This document shows positions 12,939 through 24,900 of a stretch of 64,000 nt of DNA, piece after piece (within the stretch, counting starts at the first letter, position 1; the number at the start of each line of letters is the position of its first letter). This stretch comes from Rhynochetos jubatus (lineage: Eukaryota > Chordata > Aves > Eurypygiformes > Rhynochetidae), in contig CM050655.1 in NCBI GenBank assembly GCA_027574665.1, positions 9,915,170 through 9,979,169 of the forward strand, read 5' to 3'. A program made the position numbers and the translations under genes. A model generated the notes under the pieces. The model made no database searches, was not told the DNA's origin, and saw nothing but the letters and a program-made list of their open reading frames with translations.

Positions 12939-13020
12939 AGAGACATTCTTTCATTCAAACAGGATCAGAGTTTATGGTGTTCTCATCTATTAGAGCAAGT
13001 GCTAAATCTGCTGATGGACG
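12939..13020 (+). CDS. Internal exon, gene of unknown function (model residues 132-158)
   Basis: The acceptor is gtctcctctaagcag, with a clear pyrimidine tract, and the donor is GGACG|GTGATG. The frame starts in phase 0 and ends in phase 1, encoding RDILSFKQDQSLWCS then HLLEQVLNLLMD, which looks like an amphipathic helix. That helix continues without a break into the next exon (AFLTLLHFCSK), which supports the junction. Two AGs three bases apart (aagcag, ending 12935 and 12938) make a NAGNAG acceptor, so isoforms with one extra Gln are possible. The frame is also open past the donor to a TAA at 13077-13079, so retention of the intron would give a different C-terminus. Confidence 0.5.
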
Positions 13021-15789
13021 GTGATGCCAAATCTGTTTTCCCTCTAACCGTTCTCCAAAATGAAAGCAAAAGAAAATAATTGATGTGCTGCTCTTACAGG
13101 CTCAGTCCGTCCTCTCTTTAGACTTAACAGTAGACACTGAACTTTCTTAATTTTTTATTCTCCATTTTTGCTTATCTCTCCTAATCCATGGAACAAATAG
13201 AGTCATAGTTCATGATTCAGAAGTGATATAAAGCAATGGTAAACTCTAGATTTGGTCCAAACGACTGAACAAACTGATAGAAATTTGTTGGTTGGAGACC
13301 AGATCACATTTTCTTGTGGAAGATGGCAGGATTACCTGCGTAGGAAATCCAACCTTCGTGGGCCTTAGCCTTTCTCACTACACTGCAGCCACGTCCCTGT
13401 GTCCTCAGAATAGACACCTTTGCACCTAACTCCTGTGTCCCATCTTCTTTGGTTGTAGAAAAAGGGAGTGATTGCTCAGTGCTTTAGGGTCTGTGCATTA
13501 ATGTGTTGTGGGCTGGAAGTTATTCTCAGACTAACTGGAGTCAATATAAGAATGAAGAGGTTCCAGGTCAGGTAGTATCTGTAAACATGTTATCTGCGTA
13601 ACGTGCTTGGACTTGAAATGCAATAGCGGGGAGAGAAATAACTCTAATTTACTGACTGAAGGTCAAAAAGGGGGAGCAAAGCATGAAAAATAGCAGTGGT
13701 GGCTCTAGCAGGTACTTCATCTTGTATTCTTAAAGAAAAGCCCTGCAGAGTTGTAGGTATGTTGTGTAGAAGCCAGTAATGTTTTTTTTTTAACGGTGAG
13801 TTTGACTGGTAAACCATGTGAAGTCTTCCTGCATTTGTGTGCAGTGTCTCAGGGCTTAAGAACTCAGGGCCTGGCTGGCTGGTGCCAGCCTTCCCTGAAG
13901 CTGTACTTCTGCCTTCCTCAGCAGGCAGGTCTCACCCACCTTATTCAGTGAATGACAGCTTGTGGAAAATCATGGTAATTTACTGCACGAGCTTTGCTTT
14001 GAGCAGGTTGTGTTCACCATGACACATACCTGCATTGCCCAAGTATTTTTCCTAAATTATAAGTGTGTAGTCATATTGAGAGCATATTTAGTGTTTGAGA
14101 ACTGATTATGCACGCAAACTGTTTGGCAAGTGTTTTCTGAATAATGAACAAACAGTTGAGAAACCCAGTGTTCACTAACAATACAGGCAAACAGAGGAAA
14201 GGCAGAATGTCAGCTACATTATTCATTACAAATTGTTCAACCAGCTCTAATATGCTTTCTTTCCTTCTCTTGAGAAAGGATGAGGGAATGTATTCTTTGG
14301 TGTACTTCTATTTGATTTCTTCTCTCACTTTTACATTTGAAAATTATAATCTGCTGCAGATAAACTTTGTGAAAATGGATTCCTTTATGGCAACCTACCA
14401 TTACTTTTATCTGTCTTTATCATACCCCACTTTCCCCACCCCTTCCCCCCTCCCAGAAAAGTGGAATACTATTTCCCAAGCTACAACTCATTACCCTAGG
14501 AGCATCTTGCAGCCAGGGCTCCGTAAAGTGAGCCATCGAGGGGGATTCGCACTGCTGTTGGAGCAGAACAGACAGAAAAGCTGTTGTGCTGTTATTTTAA
14601 ACAGCTGGGTCTTCTCTTTGATAAAGTTAATAGACCTGTGCTGGGTTGACTGCAGTGAAAAGATGATTTCATCACCCTTCTGCTACTGCTAGAAAATGTT
14701 CTTTCCTCTTTTGAATTCATGGGTTTAAATCATTCCCCCCAGAGCAGAGAGGGATGGGGAAATGGAGAATAGGGCAACCTGAAGGGTGTCAGAAATAGTA
14801 TTTGCTCACCTCTCAGTGCTGCAGGCTCAATAGAAACGAGCAGTGTCTCCAGCCAGCCATCAGTGCAGCCCTCAGAGCCCATGCACGACACAGGCGAGAG
14901 CTCAGAAAATTCAGTATCATCTACCGCATCATACTCACTTTTCTGGTAGCTCTGTACACAATAGGAAAAGCTAAACCTCAGAATAAGCTGCTTTCATAAA
15001 CTTGGCTGTATGGATAGTTTGTTGTTCTGTGCTTTTTTCCTCTGGGCATCCTCAGGGATTCTTTTTCCTCTGCTGCTTCTTAAATCAGTATCTGTGGGGT
15101 ATTTAGCATTGCTCATGGCACAGTTGCTCCCCTGCGCTTGCAGCGAGGACGGCGTCGGCTGGCTCTGCCTTGCACGAGCTGTGCACAACACGACGTCCCT
15201 GTGACTCGACTCCTTGCCTTGTATCTGCCTCGGGGCTGCCAGGCCCTGTACACCAAACCCGTGTTTTCACAGCCACTGACTGCAAGCCAAAGTGCCTATG
15301 GGTCTAATATTTGCCAGGTGGCACTTAAAGCGGCGTGCGTGGTAGTGCTGCATATGAATTCACAGACTGGCAGAGCTGTGCTTCCTTTGGAAGAGAAGAC
15401 TAGCCAGCCACCTCCACCTCGCAGCTGGAAATAACAGAACCACCCCAAGCTTGTTCAAGAAGTGATAACGCTTCTCTTCCCCGCTCACCTTCCCCCTCAG
15501 ATGCTTGAGGCTGTTACCATTTTGAGGTATTTGAATTAAACATTTCTTGTGTGTATTCTCTGGGTGTTTTCTCCCAGTTTTTTTGTGGCTTTCTCAACAT
15601 GATATTTGAAATAAATTATATCTTGAGGTGCTTCAATATTTAATATTTTTCTCCCAGCAAACCCTGGGAAGTCATAGGCACAAACACACACGTTTTCTAT
15701 TTTGACATTGTGTGCGGTACGTGCTATCTATTCTTCCTCATTGGTTATTTTTATCCACTTACCCTTTTTCCTCTCTTGCTACTCTGCAG
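13021..15789 (+). other. Intron (about 2.8 kb)
   Basis: The intron contains a 182-codon + strand open frame at 14144-14692. Inside it is a very strong acceptor near 14455 (ccttcccccctcccag) but only weak donors (CTCC|GTAAAG at about 14523, or GTGAGC just after). A phase 1-to-1 exon there is possible but would interrupt the helix that spans the flanking exons, so I leave it out. No repeats are recognised. Confidence 0.4.
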
Positions 15790-15906
15790 CTTTTCTAACC
15801 CTTCTCCATTTCTGTAGCAAAACTGAAACTCAGATGAAGAAAGTTTTTCAGCTTTTGGAAAGTTACCAAGTTCCAGTTGTCCTTTTCAAAAGTGAGGTTG
15901 CCAAAG
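15790..15906 (+). CDS. Internal exon, gene of unknown function (model residues 160-197)
   Basis: The acceptor follows a long pyrimidine tract (cctctcttgctactctgcag). The donor is CAAAG|GTAAAA. The exon is 117 bases, starts and ends in phase 1, and encodes FLTLLHFCSKTETQ, MKKVFQLLESYQ and VPVVLFKSEVAK: a helix, a second amphipathic helix and a strand. A second strong acceptor lies inside it at 15816-15817 (ctccatttctgtag). That one would start in phase 2 and so would not match the donor at 13020. I prefer 15790, because it keeps phase and because the joined helix (LLMD-A-FLTLLHF) is continuous. Confidence 0.6.
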
Positions 15907-18900
15907 GTAAAAAAAGAAAAAAAAAATTCTATTATATTTGGTGAAAACTTTAAGGTTTAGGTTTTTAAACTCTGCTGTGGAATTTTTCAGTGGGAGCTAG
16001 GGAAATATGTGAATAAATAAACTGTTGGAAAAATGAGCCTTTGCTGCTGTGAAAGACATAACTCAGAGAATTCAGTCTTGCCCAGCACCAGCATGTGGAT
16101 GATTAGCAAGGAACAATGTCAATAATTCTGTGTATAACACAAAGATGGTCAGGCAGAATTTGGTCTATTGCTACAGCTCCTTCTGAAAATTATTACACTC
16201 TAATAATATTCGATAGATGGCAGGAATGCAGTTTGAGATCAAAGGTAACAAAGAATCAGAAACAACCAGGAGACTGGGATTCTGATTTTCCAGAGCTGGC
16301 TTTTTAGCTTGTACGGATGGTCATTTCTCTTGGATTGCTGAATAAGAGACATTTTACTGTTTGTAGAGTCGTTCAGTAGTTGAAGGCCTGAGCCAAATGC
16401 ATCTGCAGTTCTCCTTCATGGTGGAGTATTCTAGCTCTCCCAAGAACTCCGTGGTGACTATCTGTGATAAGGGAGGGTTATGTTCATGGTAAAACTGGTG
16501 ATGTGTGGATTTGAAGGAAAAGGTAAGGTTGCTAAGGAATTGTTACCTTCTCCAAAGGCAGGGCAGTATGGTGGGATGAAGTGAAACTCCTAACACTCCA
16601 ATTTTTTTGGCCTGCTACCTCAGTGTACAGGTTTGGACATCTGGATCAGTCTTGACCTAGCTAGGTGACACATGCAGCATTTTATTTTCTTGTAGGGCTT
16701 GGGAAATTCATGACCAGTTATTCATGTATATTTATATTTGGATGTAAACATTATAACAAATGTGCCATTTGTTCAAATAAAAAGGTAAAAATGTATAATC
16801 TAGATGTAAACTTTTCCATGAATAATGAATAAAAAAGGACCACAAGGAATATCTAGTAAGTTAGCAGTTTTACTGAACATCCAATGCTATGGGGAAAAAA
16901 AATACTATAAATGCATAAAGAAGTAGAAATGGAAGAAAATACATTTATTCTGAAACAAAAACTTCAAAGGGGGAGATAATTGCACTCTAGACTTCCATTC
17001 CATCGCAACCTAATATAAGCTATCTTGATTCCGAAGGAAAGTCTTTCAGTGTAATTTTCTGCAGCTTTTAAAACAATAAAAAACTAAGAATGAAACATAG
17101 ATTACTCCTCTAAGGAGTGTCTGCTACTTTATGATTTCTCAAAACCCTTGTCAGCAGAGCTTCTTGGCCATTGTGTTAGGAAAAAGAACGTGCCTTTGCC
17201 ATTAAGAAGATATTCAGAAGAACAAAGAAAGGCAGTAGTAAGATACTTGAGACAACAGCTAGCTTTCCAGCAACATACAGCATTATAGCACACTACTTCT
17301 GAAAGTCTGCATGGCTTTCATACGCAGCCCGGTAGGGCTGGCTTGTGCCCATCTTGTCCAGAGCGCTAGTCGTGACCTTATTACCTTTCATAGTGCAGCA
17401 CTATCTGTAGCAATCTCAGCAGTATCAGTATCAATCTCTTCCACTTAGGGATTTTGCTACCATATCTTTCAGATCGCATAAGGATGACACGGTAGGATTA
17501 TGCAAAAAGCTGGCAGGAGCTTTCTGTGAAAATGCATTTGACCAATTGAAGAAATCGTTTACAGATACACTTCCAGACAGACTTTGTGGCTGCTGGAAAG
17601 GCGAACAGGGCACGGGGATCAAGGGAGGAGAGAGATTCGTTGCTCAAACTCAGCAAACGCAAAAGGGATGTTTATCTAAATGTAACTTCATGCAAAACTT
17701 TAAAAGCAAGCCTACAAAGGCTTTCTGTGTTAAAGCTGTGCCCTTCGGTGGGCTTATACGGGCTTAACGGTGCTGCCCGCTGACGCACTGTCCGTTCACC
17801 TTCATGCTAGTTGAGACCATGTGTAGTTGCAGAGGAACAGGTCTCTCTTGCTCCCGTGGGGAACTACCAAACAAACTACTACTTTCTTCTTGACTTGGGT
17901 CAATTCATTTTTAAACTCAGTTATAGGTGGCGTTTTTTTTTTTCCTGACTCACATACACTGAGAAGATTTCTCTGGTTTTTTTTCCCTAAAGCCTTTCCC
18001 CTTTTCCCCACACGGAATATTTGGCAGCATTCAGCTGCAGAAAATAGACAGCTGCATTGAACATGATCAGGGGGTTGTAAACTGCCACCTTTCTTTCTCT
18101 AACTCCCTAATTCCATAACACTCCCAGGACATTCCTGATCTTTGACCACCAGGAAATATGGGCATGTTGAGTCCCTAAAGTCAGTATAAGATGAAAGTAT
18201 TGATGTAGCAACACTATATGGTTCCTATACCAAACCGTTTTTACGTTTTTACGTTTTACTACTCCTGCATGTATAGTAAGGAAGTGGGTTTGTTAGTCAT
18301 GTGAGGATTTGCAGCGGAGTGCATCCTTGAGTCTCTTGTGTACCAGGTGAGCTGTGTCTCAGAAATAATCTCAGAGAACCTGTGTAAACCTGTCTGAACC
18401 TCTATGGCCTACAGCCAGGTTAGCACTTTGCAAAAGGCATGTGTCCATGTGTCTTTGCCTCTTATGGACCTTAAATTGGCAATTTCTCAACTCTGAAATA
18501 TTGCTTGAAATTATTAATAAATTGAAATCATAGAAGTGCTTCAAGTGCTGCTTTTTAGAAGCTTTTATGACACTTGGATATACATCTCCATATATTTAAC
18601 TTCCATGCAAGGGGACAAAGCATTCTTGGTTTAGAGGTTTTTCCATGTAGCAGTATTAATTTTGGAGGATGAAAGTTCTGCTTGCCAGATATTGCACCCA
18701 GGTTGTGGATGAAGAAATATTTATCCCATCCGATTGCGTTTCAGGGTGGGTTTCGCTCCTTTTCTTAGCACATGGTAATAGTTGTGCTGGTCCAGTGTCA
18801 ACTAGGAGACAGTGTTGAGATGATAGAGGTCTGAGAAGAAAGAGATCTGAGTTTTTGACCATGCAGATTATTAATAAATATTGTTTACAAGGCCCCCAGG

Positions 18901-21900
18901 GAGGCAGCAGACTTTCCTAAAAAGTGGGTCCAGTCTGCATATATCTGGTGTTTATTTTTGGCTTTTCCCCCTACACAGTCTGGTCTTAGGGAAAGATTTC
19001 TGATGTTGTTATAGAAGTTAACCAAATTCAAGCCTGCTGTTTTGTTCATTCCCTGATCACCCCCCATTACTTTCCATCCCTGTTGGACTCAGAGGCCCTT
19101 CAGTCTGGCTTCTTTGAGGCCAAGTGTTTGCATTATGAGGGCGGCATTGCAACAGCGAGGCAGAGTCAAGTGCTGAATGGTTTTGTCCCTGTCGTGTTGG
19201 CTGTTGTCCCTTCTTTTTCTGGGAAGCTACTTATCGTGTCTTGCCTTCAAGGACAGTATTTCATTTTGATTTGTGTGGAACAGCAAGGAAATGGAGATCG
19301 AAGTGATCAGCTGCTGAATTGTGTGTCCTTTACCTCTTATTAGAGGTGTTAGTTCACATCTTCATGAAGGATGTATTACGTGATCACAGAAATAGAATGG
19401 ATTTACCTCTTTTTAAATGCCTTTTATCAATTTCCTCTTGCCATAAAGTATGAATTATTGACAAACCCCAGGCCTTCTGTCACACCTACCTCTCTGGTTT
19501 AATAGCCCTATCCCGCATGCCCTTGTTGCTATGGTGCTCCATTTCACAGCTACAATGCATTACATATTGTAATAAGTGACATGTACTCAAGGCAGCCCAA
19601 AAAGTAGGCACTGGCAATTAATAACTTTGTATTCTTGACTTAAGCAAAGTTTTTTGAGGGCATAAGGCAACCAGAGTGTTGACAGGGATGGCAAAGGTGC
19701 TCATCAGATAATTCCCATGATACCTACCATTGGAAAATGCGTCATGGGACAAGGGATTTGCTTAGAAGTGAGCAAAATATTGAATGTGCGCAGCAGAGAG
19801 ACAGATTTCTCAGATATAGTTCATCATATTTTATTGACATTTTTAGTTAAAAAATAAACAAACAAACCTATGTCTTATGCCAGTTTCCTTCTGGCTCATA
19901 AGTACAAAATTGGCACAAAATGTGATGATGTCTTAAATGTGTGAGATCTCAGACATTTTTGTGCAGCAACTTGAAATGAAAAGTCTGGAATTTTTCAAAG
20001 AGGAAAAAGAAAACAAACCAGGACACTTTGCATTACCTCTTTCCTTACAATAACATAATCTATTCTGTGCCTCTTGTGTACAGACTGCCAGGATTATTGA
20101 AACCCCAAAGAAAATAACAATTTCTATCTTGGGAGTTGAATCTTCAGTGTCTTCCTGTGTAAGTTAATGAGCCACCACTTGTTTAAGAGGCTAATGGACA
20201 ACTGTCCATCTCAAAAGCATTTGTAATAACAGGTATATTAACAAGTACATTCATTGTAATACAAATCGAAAATCTAGTAAAGCTACATTTATTCACTGAA
20301 TATTAATGTTGATAATAACAACACATACATTATTAATATGTAATAATGTGAAACAATATAAATATATAAAGTAGCATGTGACAGGAGCTGCTAGCAAGTG
20401 CCAAGATAAATGCGTCCAGATGAAACTCAATTCTTGCCATGTTAAAACACAGTTGTTGGGGGTCTTTTTAGAAGAGCCTTACTGCTAATACCATATTGAA
20501 GCAAAATATGTTTAAGTTGCCCAAAACCCTTTTTTATAACCTTAAAATGTGGAGTATAAATGTGAGAAATAAGCATGGTCTTAATGTAAAGATACTCTTC
20601 TCACTAATTAACGAAACACAAGCACAGGCCCTCAGCTCCCCTCATGCTCGGTTGGGCATGCTCTGAAATGAACCATGCACCCCATCTTCAGCATGCACAG
20701 AAACACTGGTAACAGCATGCTCAGAACCAGCTGAGCCTGTTATGAACATTTTAGAGAAAATGTTGGGTGTGCAAGGAAGTCTTGGTGGACCTTGAATTTT
20801 CTGGCAGTAGTAAGTCCCCTGCAAGGCATAACCCGCTTAGGAAATCCTCCAAAAGGAAGGGTTTATATCTGGTTTTATTTTTTACATTAGCTGAATCTTG
20901 TCACCACTGGTTTTTGAGGTTTTATTGCCCAGGCCTTCTCTGGGCTAGCCACGATGCCAGGCAGGGGGTCGCAGTGGCTAGCCCCTCTCCCTGGTGAGGA
21001 GGCAGGCGGAGGTGAAAATGCTGCCGCTTCCCACTGTCCTGGCTGCAGACTGACTCCTGCCTCCAGCATACGAATGAAGCAGACATTGCTGTCTCCCTTA
21101 CTCTTTTTTCCCCTCATGTTGACTCGTGATGTTTATCTAGCAAGCAGGAATAACCTTAAAAATAACTCTTGGAAGAAGTCTAACACTAACTTCATTCTGT
21201 CTTTAACCTCAGGCAAAGTGTTGTCAGCAAGAGATTTTTTTAATGATTTTTTCTCCCCACACCGTCTTTTTTCTACCAAATAGCACTGTACTGAGACCCA
21301 GAGACACAGACTGTATTCCCAGCTCTGATGTTTTTGGTGCGTCTCCTTATCCCTTCCACCGTGTACCTGATATGTCGTACACTACCTCTCTTGGGCAGGG
21401 ATTGCTCGTTGCTGCACACTTTTACACTACCTACCAAGTCTCAACTGGGGTCTCTGATTACATGCAAGCGATAAATAACAAAACTAAAGGGAAGTTGTTA
21501 ATGATACCAATCTCAATATTTCTTTTTTTCAAAACTGCCTGCTAAAAAGTCTTAGAAGAGGCAAGAGGGGAAGATAGCCAAAGTACAGGCTTTATTTTAA
21601 CAAGAGTTAGTGTGATGTGTGTGCAGGTACTGCAACTGCCAGGCAGAATTTAACTCTGTGGAAACTTCTGATACTTTAAAATGTGTTTTCAATCCACATT
21701 GGATAGAATACTGTATTTTGAGAACCTTACACTAAAATGCTCCCCTAATGTATTTGGAGTGGCTGCCATTTTGGTCACGTCAGAGTATTTTCCAGAGTGT
21801 AAAAGGTATTTCCTTGCAGGGAAAGAAAACAGATATCTCTTTGTAACAGAGTCAAAACATTATATAAACATCAAATAACAGCCATTATTAAGTAGGGACC

Positions 21901-24900
21901 TCAGCCCAAAGCCATTAGCGTTAGGAGAAGCATGAATCCTTGAGCTTCAGGGACAACAGGGGTTACAAAGGCATTCCAAGTGGAACCACAAAGCCTGGAT
22001 CTCCTGATCCTGGTCTAACCCTGATCTGGTGCTCAGTCCCAGTCCAGGTCTGACCCTGATCCACATCTAATCCTCATCTAGGACTCAGTCCCAGTCTAAT
22101 TTTTGCCCTGGTCTGTGTCTAATCCTGTTCCAGGTTTCAGTGCCTCTGGGTCTCAGCATGGCCTGCTCCCAGCCAATATCAACGCACTGTGGGTTTGCCC
22201 CCATGGGCTCCATTGCTGGGGCACCTCTGCATGGGGAGAGAGAGTAGAGGCCAGTCCCACACTAGAGGTTCCTGAGGGGAGTGGAGGTTTCCTCCCACGC
22301 CCATGAGCGCAGCTGCTTCCATGCCCCAGATCAACCCAGCCCTGGCTGCGCTGGTGCTGCCCTGCACAGCAGCTCACAGTCCTGCTCCCACTGCCCTGGG
22401 TACCCCAGGCTGTCCCACCAGGTGCTTGCTGTAGGGCAGGAATACTGGCTCCCAGGGATGCTCTGGGGACCCTGGGCTACATCTGATGCCAAAAGAGGGG
22501 GTGCTATCCGGTAATACTCCATGTAACCTTCTCAACTCTATGCCAGCTGTCAGGTTATGAAGGTAGGATGAGGTTCAACACTGCTGCTGGCCACCTGCAG
22601 CTTCTGGTGAGAAGAGCTCATGTCACACAGGCAGAGGGCTGGGTGGGCCCAGTGACACCCCCGCTGTGAGTAGAGGTCCAAGGCTGATCCTCATCCCGAG
22701 AACGCAGCCCAGGGCTGGAACCAGCGACAGCAGATGCTGGCTGCCGCCAGCCTGCACCAGCTCTCCAGTGGCCTAGCATTGTGGGCATGACTGCCCAGCA
22801 GTGCCCTGGCCCCAGGACAGAGTCCTTTCAGCCCAGAGGGGCAAAACCCATAGGAACGCAGCTCCATCCTCTCCCCAGCCACACAGCCCCTGAGACTTGG
22901 CCTCCCTCTGCGCTCCTGGACCCAAGCAGAGACTGAGACAGACCCTCCCTTGTTCTAGAAGCAACAGAGAGGGACAGAGAAGACCTGCCTCCAGGCAGAG
23001 TGAGGAGGGCTTCTGGCAGGGCAGTTCCGGTGTGGTGCTTCTCCAAAAATTCACAGTCTCTGGCTGCCTGGTTGCTCCAGTCCTCAGGGCTTGGCACTCA
23101 GCAGGCCATGGAGGCTGATCCAGGACTGGGCTTGCTCCACTGTCAGCATCCTCTTCTGTTCCTCAAGACAGGCCGTGTCCCTGCAACATGTGGCCCCAGC
23201 TGCACCATGGCCGCAGGGCCAGCAGCAGCCCAGCCACACCATGCTGCCACTCTTGCCCTTTCCCCCTGGCTCGCCATGGTCTCAGGGCAGCGCAGGGCCC
23301 CAAGACGGAGCCAGAGAGTCCTGAGTTGAGAGTTTTCCAGGATGATAAACCAAGCACCACAGATCTGAAATAGTAATACACTTGCTCAGTTTCCTGCTTT
23401 TATTGGCTTGCTTGAGTGTTACGGCTGCTATGGAGTATCAGTTCTACTGAGAATGTGTTTGACAGCAGCCAGACAGGTTCTCTCTGCAGAACCTGCACGA
23501 GGCCGGCATCTGAGCTGCTGCTGCTTGAAATTCGACAAGGCATTTCTCCAAAATCACTCCAAAGGTTGTAATGGCCAAGATTTATCTTGGTAATTTTGGT
23601 CTTGGCCCATTGGAAATGTTTTTTAGTCCTCAGACACGCTGCTGGTCAAAGCTTTCCAATGGGATGTGAGCCATAGACTTTCTCAGTCGTCGTAGCTGAG
23701 TTACTTTGCTACTCAGCTATGCAGAAGCAGCAGGCCTTTAGGCTAATTAATAAATCATCAACGCATTTGTGGTGTGAAAAATGAAATATTTATGCTTGCC
23801 AGAGTAATATTTCTGTCTTGCAGCCCCATGGTCTGTTGATGCCTGATGGAGGATGAAGTAAATACCAGCTGGTATAGAATGAGCAGAATATAATTACTTT
23901 CTACAAACTTAACTGAATATTAAAAATAGAAGTCAGAGAAGCTGGCAAAAAGAGGAAAAAAAGTAATACATGCCTGAAAGGCAGGGCATAGCCAATACAT
24001 GAAGGGAACACTTGCCTAACTAGTGTCATGGGGATAGAGAACCTGCAGGATCCATATTGTGTACAAATGTGTCACACAGAGGTCTTTTTGCAGAGCAGTT
24101 AGTGACCAGCTGGAGTAGTTAAAAGGCCTGAAGGGAAGCCAAGGATGCTCTAATGTTCTGGTTGGTCATCATTAAGGGACCAGTGAATGACTTAAAGCAT
24201 CAGATGTTGTTGCCTTTCAAAAATGTGTCCACTATTAAAAAAAAGAAAATATTACTTCTAGATTTTAAGGCAACCAGGAGCTAGTTTTGTTCTTTGTGTT
24301 CTGACACAATAGTAGATTTAACAGAGATCTGCTGGGTGTGATTTTTGCAATCATTGCCCCAGTCCTCCTCCACCAGGCCAATCAAACCCCTTGAAGAAAA
24401 ACATTCTCATGTAACAGAAAGAGGATTTAACCCCTTATTTGAAGTGGGGACACTTTGCAATAATCAACTAAAAGTGATCTACACAAAGGGCTGATTTTAC
24501 ATGCTGGCAGTTACAATCAGAGGGATTGAAAGGGCAAGCCATCAAAAAAACTATCCAGACAGGTGGAGGGGTGGCATTGTGCAGGTCAGACATCAGCATC
24601 CCCTTATCTCCCAGTTCTAATTTCAGATTTTTTTTCCTGGACAATTTAGTCTGACTCATTCCCCTTGTTTTGTGGTCACAGTCTGAGGTTCTGATAAAAG
24701 TCAAATGTCTAAAATCCAGGAAGAACATCAAATTCCTGTGATTTTTTTCATTTGCTTTCACAGCCATGAGAGATTAGGTTGTTCAGGTGTTCAAGTTCAG
24801 CTGAGCAAATGAGCTTCTGAGCCTGTTTCTCAGCCAAACCCTTCAGACTCTTGATACTGCTTATTGTATATGTTTAAGTTTGGTGATTTATGGCAGAGTC

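Noticed and set aside
14144-14692. 182-codon + strand open frame, including a very strong acceptor near 14455
   Set aside because: The frame is low-complexity in parts and has no good donor. An exon here (phase 1 to 1 using GTAAAG) would interrupt a helix that is continuous between the flanking exons.
18324-18354. 31-base segment before a perfect donor (CCAG|GTGAGC)
   Set aside because: The acceptor is weak and the phases (1 in, 0 out) would break the otherwise consistent join between 15906 and 29861.
19083-19343. 86-codon + strand open frame starting near an acceptor at 19087
   Set aside because: Its acceptor is fair and the phase would fit, but no acceptable donor ends the segment in phase 1 before the stop.
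22103-23381. Many overlapping open frames on both strands
   Set aside because: They arise from GC-rich composition with few stop codons. No frame shows motifs or splice support.
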